Positions 25,983-35,290 of a DNA stretch of 64,000 nucleotides are shown piece by piece. The position numbers and the translations under genes were made by a program. The notes under the pieces were generated by a model. It was not told where the DNA came from and ran no database searches. It was given only the letters and a program-made list of their open reading frames with translations. The stretch's first letter is position 1. Each line of letters opens with the position of its first letter. This DNA is from PALSA-607 sp963737705 (GTDB lineage: Bacteria; Actinomycetota; Actinomycetes; Acidothermales; Acidothermaceae): positions 62,001-126,000 of the forward strand of contig CAVTTP010000006.1 in NCBI GenBank assembly GCA_963737705.1, in the 5' to 3' direction.

Positions 25983-27127
25983 GCCGCGAGCACGCGATCG
26001 AGAGCGGCCCTACCCGCATCGTCGATCCAGCGCCCATCGCATCGCCGCATCGCCGGCTGTACCTCGACGAGACCACTGGCGCGCCGCATCACGACACCGA
26101 CAGAGTCGAGCACGCGCTGGCCGTCATGCCCACGCCCGAGATGGACGACAACGCGCAGCCCTGCACCAAGTTGGCTGTGCGCTGCCTCACGCGACAAACC
26201 CGCGGCGGTGCACAGAGCCTCGATCCTGGCCGGCACATCGATCACTGAGTTCGCGTGCAAGGTCCCAGCACCACCGTCGTGCCCGACGTTCAGCGCGGCC
26301 AGCAAGTCGACACATTCGGCTCCGCGGACCTCGCCGACAACCAGTCGATCCGGACGCATCCGCAACGCGTGCCGGACAAGTGACCGGAGTTCGATCGCGC
26401 CAGCGCCCTCGATGTTCGGCGAGCGCGCTTCGAGCCTGACGATGTGCGGATGGTCAGGCCTTAGCTCACCGGAATCCTCGACGATGACCACGCGCTCGCG
26501 CGGATCGACACAACCGAGCAGCGTCGACAACAACGTGGTCTTGCCGGTGCCGGTGCCGCCTGTGACCACGAACGATGCCCTCGACGCAACGACACCCGCG
26601 AGCAGCGTTGACGCATCGCGCGACATCGCACCCATCTCGACGAACTCGTCGAGGGTGAAGGCGCGACGGCGCGGAATCCGAAACGACAGGCACACCCCGC
26701 CAGGCGACACTGGCGGCAAGACTGCATGCAGCCGGACGCCGTCGGCGAGCCGGATGTCGGCGTATGGCACTGCATCGTCAAGGCGACGCCCGGCCGCCGC
26801 CGCGAGTCGTGCGGCCAGCCGACGGATTTCGCGATCACTACTGAAGTGCAGGTCAACGCGCTCGAGCCCGCGGCCGCGGTCGACCCATATCTCGTCGGGA
26901 CCATTGACCAGAACGTCGGTCACACCAGGCTCGTGCAACAACCCGTCGAGAGGTCCGGCACCGACCAGCTCGCTGCGCAGCGTCTCGACGGCCGCGAGTA
27001 CCTGCGCGGCACCCCGAACGCCTGCCTCTTCGCGAACCAGCGCGGCCACCCGGGCGGTCGTTGGCGGCGTGACGTCGTCGGCGAGTCGACCACGCACCTT
27101 GGCGACCAAAGCCGCATCGAGCGTCAT
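25979..27127 (-). CDS. tadA: Tad secretion ATPase TadA (CpaF family)
   Basis: 382 aa. Walker A is GGTGTGKT at about 190-197. An Asp box (VIVEDSGELRP), Walker B region (RPDRLVVGEVRG) and His box (GHDGGAGTLHAN) follow, and the N-terminal domain has the typical VTDVLVNGPDEIWVDRGRG. It is the cytoplasmic hexameric ATPase that drives pilus assembly. It overlaps ssd upstream and tadB downstream by 4 bases each, so the core cluster is translated as a coupled unit. Confidence 0.93.
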   Translation of the reverse strand: MTLDAALVAKVRGRLADDVTPPTTARVAALVREEAGVRGAAQVLAAVETLRSELVGAGPLDGLLHEPGVTDVLVNGPDEIWVDRGRGLERVDLHFSSDREIRRLAARLAAAAGRRLDDAVPYADIRLADGVRLHAVLPPVSPGGVCLSFRIPRRRAFTLDEFVEMGAMSRDASTLLAGVVASRASFVVTGGTGTGKTTLLSTLLGCVDPRERVVIVEDSGELRPDHPHIVRLEARSPNIEGAGAIELRSLVRHALRMRPDRLVVGEVRGAECVDLLAALNVGHDGGAGTLHANSVIDVPARIEALCTAAGLSREAAHSQLGAGLRVVVHLGRGHDGQRVLDSVGVVMRRASGLVEVQPAMRRCDGRWIDDAGRAALDRVLAA

Positions 27128-28302
27128 GGCGACGCCATCGGACGCCAGCCGACCGTTTCGAGGCTGTCGACGGCGAGGTCGGTCAAGTCAACTGGCACGC
27201 GACCCATGTGATCGCTGCCCACATCGCCTGGAAACGTCAGCGATGCGAGCAGCCCGCGGCAGAACTGCGCGAGTGGTCCGCGGCCCTGACCCGCCGGCGC
27301 CTCACCACGTTCGAGCCGTGCGCCCAGATTCGACTCCGCTTTGAGGTACCCCGCCAGCGGTAGGCCGAGCGCCGTCGCGACATCGAGCGCGGCCAGGCCA
27401 CCTGGTGCTGGACCTCTCACGACGACTCGAACGTCGTCAACTGCTGTGGCGACCGCGGCGGCGATCCGTGCGGCGGATGCCACCGCGCGAACTTCTGCCG
27501 GGACGACGATGAGCGCAAGGTCGGCCACTTCCAGCACTACGCCCGACGCGGCGTCGAAGTGCCGCGGCAGGTCGGTAACCGTCAGGTCGCACACCCGAGC
27601 GGCCGCCGAGAGCACGCTCGACATCGCGTCTGCCCGTAGGTCGAGCGGATCGCCGCGGTCATACGACAAGACCGCCAGTGAGCCCATGTGAGGTAACGCG
27701 GCGTGCAACTCCTCGCCGCCGATCCGGCCACTCGCGCCGGCGATGTCGCACCAGCGCAGACCCGCCGCGTGCTCTCCACCGAAGAGCAGATCAGCCCCGC
27801 CGCCGTATGGATCCGCATCGACGAGCATTGCCCGCCGTCCGCTTCGCATGGCCGTTACGGCGAGGGCAGCGGCAAGCGTGCTCGCACCTGCTCCGCCACG
27901 CCCGCCGATCACGGCGACCGTCAGCCCTAACGCAGCTGATTCGTCGACGGCATCGGCAAGTCGTGCGATGAGCCACGACTCGGCGTCGGGGAGCAACGCG
28001 ACGTGCTCGGCGCCGACGCCTACCGCCCGTTTCCAGATGTTGCCGTCGTCGAGGTCTCGCCCAACAAGCACGACTCCGACCCGGCGCCGCACGCCGGCGC
28101 GACCAAGAGCGATCGATACGTCGTCGCCCACCAGCACCAGCGCTGCCTTCGTCCACCCGAGGCGGGCGCCGGTGGGATCGTGCGCGACGTCGATGTCGAC
28201 GCCGGCCGCGGCACCGAGCCGCAAGATGTCATCGAGCAGGTCTGGATCGGCGGTCACCAGCAGGGGTCGGGGGCTGGCAACAGGATCGGGCGAGATCGGC
28301 AT
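27124..28302 (-). CDS. ssd: CpaE-like / Ssd-like P-loop protein
   Basis: 392 aa. An N-terminal receiver-like domain without a recognisable phosphoacceptor is followed by a MinD/ParA-type ATPase with a deviant Walker A GGRGGAGAST (near 153-162) and VDADPYGGGADLL. It corresponds to the CpaE-like protein of the helicase/secretion neighbourhood, called Ssd in M. tuberculosis (Rv3660c), reported there as a septum-site regulator, and is thought to place the pilus machine. It is the first gene of the Tad operon; its promoter lies in the region that also holds the 6C RNA, transcribed on the same strand. Confidence 0.88.
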   Translation of the reverse strand: MPISPDPVASPRPLLVTADPDLLDDILRLGAAAGVDIDVAHDPTGARLGWTKAALVLVGDDVSIALGRAGVRRRVGVVLVGRDLDDGNIWKRAVGVGAEHVALLPDAESWLIARLADAVDESAALGLTVAVIGGRGGAGASTLAAALAVTAMRSGRRAMLVDADPYGGGADLLFGGEHAAGLRWCDIAGASGRIGGEELHAALPHMGSLAVLSYDRGDPLDLRADAMSSVLSAAARVCDLTVTDLPRHFDAASGVVLEVADLALIVVPAEVRAVASAARIAAAVATAVDDVRVVVRGPAPGGLAALDVATALGLPLAGYLKAESNLGARLERGEAPAGQGRGPLAQFCRGLLASLTFPGDVGSDHMGRVPVDLTDLAVDSLETVGWRPMASP

Positions 28303-28473
28303 AGGTCAACGATCAAGCTCAGCACCGCGTCGATGGCTTGTCCGGCGACGATCTGTGGACCCGGACCCTTGCTGGTTCGAATGGGGACAACGTCCCGACG
28401 GGCGCGGTGGCAACGGTCTGGCAAGGTCCGGCAACGGTCTGGCAGCGGTCCCGGCGCAACCTGCCCCGGACAT

Positions 28474-28560
28474 GGAGCGGCCCCCGCCGGGGGGGTAGCG
28501 GGGGCCGTTCACGAAGGGTCCGACTCTGGGGGGAGAGCCGTACCGGGACTAACGTAAGGC
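28474..28560 (-). ncRNA. 6C small RNA
   Basis: On the minus strand two hairpins with C-rich loops follow each other. The first has a 7-bp stem CGGCTCT/AGAGTCG closing a loop of exactly six C (28521-28540). The second has a 9-bp stem GGCCCCCGC/GCGGGGGCC (28479-28506) with seven C in the loop and doubles as terminator. This is the defining structure of the actinobacterial 6C RNA, and it lies between ssd and the HAD gene, the position of 6C (B11) between Rv3660c and Rv3661 in M. tuberculosis. The 5' end is approximate. The C loops are thought to pair with G-rich mRNA regions. Confidence 0.87.
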
Positions 28561-28675
28561 AAGCGCCCCGATAAGCGCATCCCCCTGTCGCAATCAATTC
28601 GTGACAAGAACAGGTTGTGACAAAAGGCCCATGGCGACGCACAGGTGATCGCGCCCGGCGCCTTATCCTCAGAAC

Positions 28676-29506
28676 ATGAGCACCAGTGGCCGGCCGGCGG
28701 CCTTTTTCGACCTCGACAAGACGATCATCGCCAAGTCGAGCGTCATGGCTTTCGGACGCCCGTTCTACCAAGGCGGCTTGATCAACCGGCGGGCCTTGCT
28801 CAAGAGCACCTATGCCCAGTTCGTCTACCTGGTCGGCGGAGCCGACCATGACCAGATCGAGCGGATGCGCGCTTACCTCTCGCAGCTGTGCAAGGGCTGG
28901 GACGTCGAGCAGGTCAAGGCGATCGTCGCGGAGACGCTGCACGACCTCATCGACCCGCTGATCTACGACGAGGCTGCTGCCCTGATCGAGCAGCACCACG
29001 CGGCCGGTCTCGACGTCGTGATCGTGAGCACGTCAGGCATCGAGGTGGTCGAGCCCATTGGCGAACTACTCGGTGCCGACCGCATCATCGCCACCCGCAT
29101 GGTCGTCGAGGACGGACGATTCACCGGCGACATCGACTACTACGCGTTCGGTGCGGCCAAGGCGGCGGCGGTTATTGAGCTCGCCGCGCAGGAGGGTTAC
29201 GACCTCGCGCAGTCCTTTGCGTACAGCGATTCGTCGACCGACATCCCGCTCTTAGAAGCGGTCGGTTTCCCCTCGGTCGTCAATCCCGATCGCGCACTGC
29301 GCAAGGAGGCGGTCAGCCGCGGCTGGCCAGTGCTCAACTTCGACAACCCGGTGCCGCTGCGGGCGCGGGTCGGTCTCGGTTCGCCACGCAGTCCGGTGTA
29401 CGCCGCCGCGGGTTTGGGCGCGGGCATGGCGGCCGCCGGGCTGGTCTGGTACGCCCGCCGCCGCAGCAAGGACGGCCCCGCGCTGCGAGCAGTTACCAAG
29501 AACTGA
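28676..29506 (+). CDS. HAD-IB family hydrolase (SerB-like phosphatase)
   Basis: 276 aa from an ATG at 28676. The catalytic motif FDLDKT (D12, D14) at the N-terminus, STSGIEVV (motif II), and SDSSTDIPLLEAVG (motif IV) define the SerB-like HAD subfamily; the C-terminus has a membrane helix (about 238-256) that likely tethers it. It is the Rv3661 equivalent. The substrate is unknown; lipid phosphates and phosphoserine are candidates. A TATCCT hexamer lies 7 bases before the ATG, so the transcript may be leaderless. Confidence 0.85.
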   Translation: MSTSGRPAAFFDLDKTIIAKSSVMAFGRPFYQGGLINRRALLKSTYAQFVYLVGGADHDQIERMRAYLSQLCKGWDVEQVKAIVAETLHDLIDPLIYDEAAALIEQHHAAGLDVVIVSTSGIEVVEPIGELLGADRIIATRMVVEDGRFTGDIDYYAFGAAKAAAVIELAAQEGYDLAQSFAYSDSSTDIPLLEAVGFPSVVNPDRALRKEAVSRGWPVLNFDNPVPLRARVGLGSPRSPVYAAAGLGAGMAAAGLVWYARRRSKDGPALRAVTKN

Positions 29507-29904
29507 ATCAAAGTCTGAGCATCTTCCAAGTCGCAAGGCTCTTCCGATCCAGTGGCGTTAGGCGTAGAAACAAAACATGGGTCGGGTACTGCGAGGGGTC
29601 TCCCCTCGAGGTTCCGGACTCGCGCACGACACCTCAGGCACCCACGCGGAACCAGCCGAATCAGGCGGTCGAGTCGGGCGGTGACTCCTCGGAGTTGCCT
29701 GCTCGCCGACACTTCGCAGGTGCACGCTTGGTAACCAGAGGATCGTGCGAGCAGCGGCGTCCCGCGCAAGCGGGGCGCCGCTCGCATCATTTGCGGCGCT
29801 TGCGGGTACTTGATCGGACGGCGACCGGGTGCCAACTTGGTGCGGTACGAATTGCACACGCTTGCAGTTCCAACTGAACAAGACAAAAGAACGGAAGGCG
29901 CATC
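29507..29904 (+). promoter_or_regulatory. 398-base upstream region of acs with hairpins
   Basis: No convincing gene lies here. A 7-bp stem CGAGGGG/CCCCTCG with a 3-base loop (29592-29608) probably ends the HAD transcript. Further on, 29747-29785 can form a strong hairpin of 12 continuous pairs (one G-T) with a GCAA tetraloop and four more pairs beyond a bulge. The strand 29761-29772 can instead pair with CGCTTGCGGG at 29797-29806, so two structures exclude each other about 100 bases before acs. The acs ribosome site ACGGAAGG lies 6 bases from its GTG. Confidence 0.45.
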
Positions 29905-31881
29905 GTGACCGGAGCTGTTCCCGAGGCCAGCCTGTCGAACTTGTTGCACGAGACGAGGCGGTTTGATCCGCCGCCGAAGCTGGCCGCGGATGCGATCGCG
30001 AAGAAGGAAATCTACGCAGAGGCTGCGAAGGATCCTTTGGCCTTCTGGGAAAAGCAAGCGAATCGGCTGACGTGGGCACAGCCGTGGTCACAGACTCTCG
30101 ACTGGAGTGATGCGCCCTTCTCGAAGTGGTTCGTCGGCGGCAAGTTGAACGTCGCCGTTAACTGTCTAGACCGCCACGTTGAGGCCGGTCATGGCGACCA
30201 GGTCGCGTACCACTGGGAGGGCGAGCCCGGCGACACCCTCACGATCACCTACGCCGAACTCACCAGGCGGGTGTGCCAGGCCGCGAACGCGTTGACTGAA
30301 CTCGGCGTCGGAGCGGGCGATCGAGTCATGATCTACATGCCGATGATCCCTGAGACCGTCGTCTCGATGTTGGCGTGTGCGCGCATCGGTGCGCCGCACT
30401 CGGTCGTGTTCGGCGGATTCTCGGCCGAGGCGCTCGCCGGCCGCACGAACGACTGCGAGGCGAAGTTCATCATCACAGCCGACGGCGGTTACCGCCGCGG
30501 TGCCGCAAGCGCGCTGAAGCCCGCGGTCGACTTGGCCGTCAAGGAGTGCCCACAGGTCGAGACGGTCCTGGTGGTACGCCGCACAGGCCAGGACGTCGAG
30601 TGGTACGAGGGCCGCGATGTGTGGTGGCACGACGTGGTCGACAAGCAGCCGGAAACCCATGCAGCGCAGGCATTCGACGCCGAGCAGCCGCTCTACATCA
30701 TGTACACGAGCGGCACGACGGCGAAGCCGAAGGGGATCCTGCACACCAGCGGCGGGTACCTCACGGGCGTGAGCGCCACCCACAAGATGGTCTTCGACCT
30801 GCACGAAGACACCGACATCTATTGGTGTGCCGCCGACATCGGCTGGGTCACCGGCCACAGCTACATCGTCTATGGCCCACTCGCCAACCGCGCGACGTCC
30901 GTCATGTACGAGGGCACGCCCGACACGCCTGGCAAGGACCGCTGGTGGTCGATGGTCGAGAAGTACAAGGTCTCCATCCTCTACACCGCCCCCACCACGA
31001 TTCGCACGTTCATGAAGTGGGGCGAGGAGTTCCCGCAGATGCACGACATCTCGTCGCTGCGGCTGCTGGGTAGTGTCGGTGAGCCGATCAACCCCGAAGC
31101 GTGGATGTGGTACCGCAAGAACATCGGTGGCGACAACTGCCCAATCGTCGACACGTGGTGGCAGACCGAGACGGGCTCGATTCTCATCACCCCGCTGCCG
31201 GGCATCACGTCAACGAAGCCGGGCGCCGCGATGACCGCATTCCCCGGTATCGCCGCTGACATCGTCGACAACGACGGCAAGTCGGTCGGCAACGGCGAGG
31301 GCGGCTACATGGTCATCAGCCAGCCCTGGCCCTCGATGCTGCGCGGCATCTGGCGCGACCCCGAGCGTTACAAGGAGACCTACTGGTCGAGGTTCCCCGG
31401 TCTTTACTTCGCCGGCGATGGTGCGAAGAAGGACGAGGACGGCGACTTCTGGTTGCTCGGTCGCATCGACGACGTCATGAACATCTCCGGCCACCGCATC
31501 TCGACGACCGAAGTCGAGCACGCGCTCGTCGGTCACCCGAAGGTCGCAGAGGCAGCTGTCGTCGGCGCTAACGACCCCATCACCGGGCAGGCGATCGTGG
31601 CCTTCGTCACGGTGAAGGGCAACGTGCCCGATAGCGAGTCCGGCGGTGCGGCGTTCGCGGCCGAGCTGCGGGCGCACGTCGCCAAGGAGATCGGCGCGAT
31701 CGCTAAGCCGCGCGACATTCTGATCAGCCCCGACCTGCCGAAGACGCGGTCGGGCAAGATCATGCGCCGCTTGCTGCGCGACGTCGCCGACCACCGCCAG
31801 CTCGGTGACACGACCACGTTGCTCGACCCGAACGTGGTCGCGACCATCGCGGCTCAAATGCCAGCCTCGACCGAGGAGTAA
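29905..31881 (+). CDS. acs: Acetyl-CoA synthetase
   Basis: 658 aa, full length, from a GTG at 29905. AMP-forming synthetase motifs: YTSGTTAKPKGILHTSGGY (P-loop-like), WWQTETGS, and the C-terminal LPKTRSGKIMRR whose Lys is the regulatory acetylation site in family members. It converts acetate, CoA and ATP to acetyl-CoA, AMP and PPi in the cytoplasm. With satP and the symporter operon at 3-8 kb it gives a route for acetate use; the PPi can be used by HppA. In several actinobacteria acs is Crp/GlxR-controlled; no clear site was seen here. Confidence 0.96.
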   Translation: MTGAVPEASLSNLLHETRRFDPPPKLAADAIAKKEIYAEAAKDPLAFWEKQANRLTWAQPWSQTLDWSDAPFSKWFVGGKLNVAVNCLDRHVEAGHGDQVAYHWEGEPGDTLTITYAELTRRVCQAANALTELGVGAGDRVMIYMPMIPETVVSMLACARIGAPHSVVFGGFSAEALAGRTNDCEAKFIITADGGYRRGAASALKPAVDLAVKECPQVETVLVVRRTGQDVEWYEGRDVWWHDVVDKQPETHAAQAFDAEQPLYIMYTSGTTAKPKGILHTSGGYLTGVSATHKMVFDLHEDTDIYWCAADIGWVTGHSYIVYGPLANRATSVMYEGTPDTPGKDRWWSMVEKYKVSILYTAPTTIRTFMKWGEEFPQMHDISSLRLLGSVGEPINPEAWMWYRKNIGGDNCPIVDTWWQTETGSILITPLPGITSTKPGAAMTAFPGIAADIVDNDGKSVGNGEGGYMVISQPWPSMLRGIWRDPERYKETYWSRFPGLYFAGDGAKKDEDGDFWLLGRIDDVMNISGHRISTTEVEHALVGHPKVAEAAVVGANDPITGQAIVAFVTVKGNVPDSESGGAAFAAELRAHVAKEIGAIAKPRDILISPDLPKTRSGKIMRRLLRDVADHRQLGDTTTLLDPNVVATIAAQMPASTEE

Positions 31882-31905
31882 AGGGGCAGCCGCGCTCTCG
31901 CAAGT

Positions 31906-31987
31906 TGATCACGTTAAGCAGCCGTATAGGGCCTGAGGCAGGTGTATGCGCCTGCCTCAGGTGCCTCAGGGCTCCTTAACGTGATCA
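31906..31987. terminator. Compound inverted repeat after acs
   Basis: TGATCACGTTAAG (31906-31918) is matched by its exact reverse complement at 31975-31987. Nested inside, CCTGAGGCAGG (31932-31942) pairs perfectly with 31951-31961 across an 8-base loop. Together they give a long cruciform-like hairpin 25 bases after the acs stop. It probably terminates acs. No T tract follows. The outer TGATCA ends recur in the repeat at 35.3 kb. Confidence 0.65.
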
Positions 31988-32091
31988 TCGGGGAATCGGG
32001 GATAGGCTGCCGCTTGGTGCGCCGGGAAGACTGGTCGGCATGGTTTTTCTGTGCCCGACTTCAGGCTCGCCGACTCCCGTGAGGTGCACCC

Positions 32092-33285
32092 GTGCGCGAC
32101 GTCACCTCGTTCGGCGGCGCGGTCCTCGTGTGGGGTCTCGTGGGCACGGCCGCGTTGCTGGCACGTCGGGTTGCGCGGTGGGTCGGCATCCCCGCTCCGG
32201 CGGTCTTTCTGCTCGCCGCCGCTGTAGCGGCCAACTACATCAAGTCACTTCGCACCGCCGTCGACTTGCACGTCGTCGAGAACGTCGTCACCCTGGCCCT
32301 GATCGTCATTCTCTTCGACGGCGGGCTGCACCTGGGACGCCGGCGATTCCGTGAAGCGGCGGTCCCGGTCGTCACCCTCGGAGTGCTCGGGACTTTCGCC
32401 ACGACAGCACTGATCGCGGTCGTCTCACACACGGTCTTCGGTCTCGACTGGAAGTTCTCAGCTGTCCTCGGGGCCGCATTGGCACCAACGGATCCTGCCG
32501 TCGTCTTCGCGGTCCTTGCAAACAAAGAACTAACAGGCCGGACGGCGGCGGTGCTCGAAGGCGAGTCGGGATTCAACGATCCGGCAGGCATTGCCCTGCT
32601 CCTCGGCTTCGTGCAACTCGCGACGCACAAGCATGGGTCGGTCGCAGCAGTCTTCGGAAACTTCGCCGTTCAAATGGCCGTCGGGTGTGCCCTGGGCATC
32701 GCGGGAGGCGCAGCACTGCGATGGCTGTTACTCAACCGCCGTCCAGCATTGGAAATACAACAACCCTTGCTCGCGCTGGCTGCAATCCTTGCGGTGTATG
32801 GCGTGGCGACCGTCGCGCACGGGTCGGGATTCCTCGCGGTGCTCATCGCCGGCATCGTGGCAAGCGATGCCGTCGCCGAGGAAGCGCCGACTGTCGAACG
32901 TTTTCACGCCACCCTCGCGAGCCTTGGCGAAGTCGTCGCGTTCGTGCTGCTTGGCATCACCGTTCGCCTACATACCCTCGTCGAACACCACGCGTGGCTC
33001 ATCGGGATCGCCCTTTTCGCGATCCTCACAGTTGTTCTGCGCCCACTGGTCTGCGTGCCGCTCCTTACGGCTCTCAGGGTCGAAAGGCGCGAGACCACCT
33101 TCATCGCATGGGCCGGGCTGAAGGGAGCGGTGCCAATCCTGCTGGGTGCGCTCGCGGTCAGCGGAGGCGTGCCAGACGCCGCGCGGCTGTACGCAATCGT
33201 GTTCGTCGTTGTCGCGCTGTCGGTCGTCGTCCAGGGCGGCTCGTTGGCGTGGGTGGCCCGCAAGCTCGGCGTCGCTGGGCCGTGA
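32092..33285 (+). CDS. CPA1-type monovalent cation/proton antiporter
   Basis: 397 aa from a GTG at 32092, about 12 membrane helices. CPA1 hallmarks: LFDGGLHL in an early helix, ALAPTDPAVV and the ion-binding ESGFNDPAGIAL in the centre, then GLKGAVPILL. Family members exchange Na+ or K+ for H+ at the membrane. The gene sits after acs as in other actinobacteria. There is no C-terminal RCK domain, so it is a bare transporter. Confidence 0.9.
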   Translation: MRDVTSFGGAVLVWGLVGTAALLARRVARWVGIPAPAVFLLAAAVAANYIKSLRTAVDLHVVENVVTLALIVILFDGGLHLGRRRFREAAVPVVTLGVLGTFATTALIAVVSHTVFGLDWKFSAVLGAALAPTDPAVVFAVLANKELTGRTAAVLEGESGFNDPAGIALLLGFVQLATHKHGSVAAVFGNFAVQMAVGCALGIAGGAALRWLLLNRRPALEIQQPLLALAAILAVYGVATVAHGSGFLAVLIAGIVASDAVAEEAPTVERFHATLASLGEVVAFVLLGITVRLHTLVEHHAWLIGIALFAILTVVLRPLVCVPLLTALRVERRETTFIAWAGLKGAVPILLGALAVSGGVPDAARLYAIVFVVVALSVVVQGGSLAWVARKLGVAGP

Positions 33286-33363
33286 AACGATCAATCGCAT
33301 GATGCGGGAACTTGAGACGGCCCGAACGGTTTGGCACTAGTGCGATTGCTTCATACTCGACGC

Positions 33364-33771
33364 GTGACGACACCTCTGGGCGAGCGTTCGCTGGGCGAAC
33401 TGGTGGCCACCCTCACCCGCGACCTGGCCCTGCTGCTGCACCAGGAGATCGAGCTCGTCAAGGCTGACCTCCTAAAGGCGGCAAAGAAGTTCGCGGTCGG
33501 TGCGGCCGGTCTCGTCGTCGCCGGGGTCCTGGCGGTGTTCGCGGTGCCGGTCATCTCCGTCGCGATCGCGCTCGGCATCCATGGGCTCGGGGTGAGCCTG
33601 GGCTGGTCGTTCCTCATCGTCGGCGGGGGCTACCTGGTGCTGGGCGGTATCGCGGCATTTATCGGCGTGAAGATGCTCGGCAAGGCCAAGCCCTCGAGCC
33701 GCACGGCCGACTCGGTCAAGGCCGATATCCACGCCATCGTCCGCAAGCCGGCCCGCAACGGCACCACGTAG
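33364..33771 (+). CDS. Holin-X (phage holin superfamily III-like) membrane protein
   Basis: 135 aa from a GTG at 33364; an upstream GTG at 33331 adds nothing conserved. An amphipathic N-terminus (RSLGELVATLTRDLALLLHQ) and two membrane helices match the PF07332 pattern. Despite its name the family is chromosomal in actinobacteria and lies at this place between the antiporter and an epoxide hydrolase; its function is not established. Confidence 0.85.
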   Translation: MTTPLGERSLGELVATLTRDLALLLHQEIELVKADLLKAAKKFAVGAAGLVVAGVLAVFAVPVISVAIALGIHGLGVSLGWSFLIVGGGYLVLGGIAAFIGVKMLGKAKPSSRTADSVKADIHAIVRKPARNGTT

Positions 33772-33821
33772 CCGGAGAATCCCCAAGGACCAACTCCCCC
33801 AACCTGTGGCACGCTGGGCGG

Positions 33822-34754
33822 ATGCCCGTACCCGACTCCTCCGTGGTGATGGTCGACGGACCATGGACTCACCGCGAAGTCAGCGCGAACGGAATGCGCT
33901 TCCACGCGGCCGAGATGGGCAATACCAACCAGGACCCACTCGTCATCCTGCTGCACGGTTTCCCGCAGTTCTGGTGGTCGATGCGCCATCAGCTTCAGGA
34001 CATCGCGGCCGCCGGCTACTGGGTATTGGCCCCTGATCTGCGCGGCTATGGGGGTAGCGACAAGCCGCCTCGCGGCTACGACGCCTTCACCCTCGCCTCC
34101 GACGTCGCCGGCATTGTGCGATCGCTCGGCGCCCGCGACGCGATCGTCGTCGGACACGACTGGGGTGGCTACGCCGCCTGGTGCACAGCCGTCCTGCACC
34201 CGGGCGCCGTCCGCGGCATCGTCACCCTCGCGGCGCCCCACCCGCTGCGCTTTCGCAACGCGCTACTTACCGAACCGCGCGGCCAGTTCATGGCCAGCGC
34301 CCACCTCGTCGGCTACCAGCGACCATGGGTCCCCGAGCGGCAGCTCGTACGAGATGACGCCGACGCAGTCGGGCGGATGCTGCACGCATGGTCGGCACCG
34401 AGTTGGCCAGACGTTGAATCCGAGCGGCGCTACCGCGAGCAGATCCAGATTCCGCACGTTGCCCACTCTGCGCTCGAGTACTACCGCTGGACCCTGCGCT
34501 CGCAGTTGAGACGCGACGGCCAACGGTTCAATCGTCAACTACGCCAGCCCGTCGGCGTCCCGACGTTGCAGTTGCATGGCGCTCTCGACACCTGCGTACT
34601 TCCGCGGACGGCGGCGGGTTCGGGTCGCTACGTCGGTGGTCCCTATACGTGGCGACTGATCGAGGACGCCGGTCACTTCCTGCAGGAGGAATCGCCCAAG
34701 GCGGTGTCTGCGGAAATCCTGCACTGGCTGGACGAACTCGACCACAGCCGCTAG
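33822..34754 (+). CDS. Alpha/beta hydrolase, epoxide hydrolase-like
   Basis: 310 aa from an ATG at 33822. The oxyanion loop HGFPQFWW, nucleophile D113 in GHDWGG and catalytic His H285 in DAGHFLQ identify the epoxide-hydrolase type, which opens epoxides through an Asp ester; a Ser would be expected in esterases. A lid region (about 160-230) contains Tyr residues that could act as proton donors. The substrate is unknown. It ends 2 bases before the DUF309 gene and is probably co-transcribed with it. Confidence 0.88.
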   Translation: MPVPDSSVVMVDGPWTHREVSANGMRFHAAEMGNTNQDPLVILLHGFPQFWWSMRHQLQDIAAAGYWVLAPDLRGYGGSDKPPRGYDAFTLASDVAGIVRSLGARDAIVVGHDWGGYAAWCTAVLHPGAVRGIVTLAAPHPLRFRNALLTEPRGQFMASAHLVGYQRPWVPERQLVRDDADAVGRMLHAWSAPSWPDVESERRYREQIQIPHVAHSALEYYRWTLRSQLRRDGQRFNRQLRQPVGVPTLQLHGALDTCVLPRTAAGSGRYVGGPYTWRLIEDAGHFLQEESPKAVSAEILHWLDELDHSR

Positions 34755-34756
34755 CC

Positions 34757-35227
34757 ATGGCAGTTGAACGCGACCGTGACCTGTTAGGTCGCGCACGCAA
34801 CGCGAGGCCGCGCGACGGGCTCGGTCGACCGTTGCCGCGCGGGTCGGGCGCGGGTAGCGAAAGGGTGCCCGACGAACTGCACATGAGTGTCGACGACACG
34901 ATCGCGCTCGCACAGAGTTATCTCAACAGCGGTCGTCCGTTCCATGCGCATGAGGTTCTCGAAGCACTCTGGAAAACGCAGCCCGCGAGTGAACGCGACC
35001 TGTGGCAGGGGTTGGCGCAGATCGCAGTCGGCCTCACGCATGCGATGCGCGGAAACACAGTCGGCGCGACGACGTTGCTGCGTCGGGGTGCCGGCCGCGT
35101 CGCGAACTACGTGGGCGACACGCACGATATCGACATCAACGGCGTCCTCAGTTGGGCCGAAGCTGTCGCCGACGCACCGAGCGCCCAACCGCTCCCACTG
35201 ACCCTCCGCCGGCCCACCCCTTCGTGA
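34757..35227 (+). CDS. DUF309 domain protein
   Basis: 156 aa from an ATG at 34757, 2 bases after the hydrolase stop. The DUF309 core is clear: YLNSGRPFHAHEVLEALWK followed by DLWQGLAQIAVGLTHAMRGN. The conserved His/Glu pair suggests a metal or catalytic site but no activity is established. The last residues (RRPTPS) are encoded by the first unit of a 21-base tandem repeat, so the C-terminus has probably been altered by repeat insertion. Confidence 0.82.
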   Translation: MAVERDRDLLGRARNARPRDGLGRPLPRGSGAGSERVPDELHMSVDDTIALAQSYLNSGRPFHAHEVLEALWKTQPASERDLWQGLAQIAVGLTHAMRGNTVGATTLLRRGAGRVANYVGDTHDIDINGVLSWAEAVADAPSAQPLPLTLRRPTPS

Positions 35228-35290
35228 TGCCCGCCCACCCCTTCGTGATGCCCGCCCACCCCTTCGATGCCCGCCCACCCCTTGGTGATC
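35208..35290. repeat. 21-bp tandem repeats at end of DUF309 gene
   Basis: About four units of the form CCCACCCCTTCGTGATGCC occur in a row; the third is three bases shorter and the fourth has one substitution. The first provides the end and stop of the DUF309 gene. The array runs directly into the large inverted repeat that follows. Confidence 0.8.

Noticed and set aside
33364..33771. Holin-like gene as a sign of a prophage
   Set aside because: This family is a conserved chromosomal gene at this position in actinobacteria, and no other phage genes are present.
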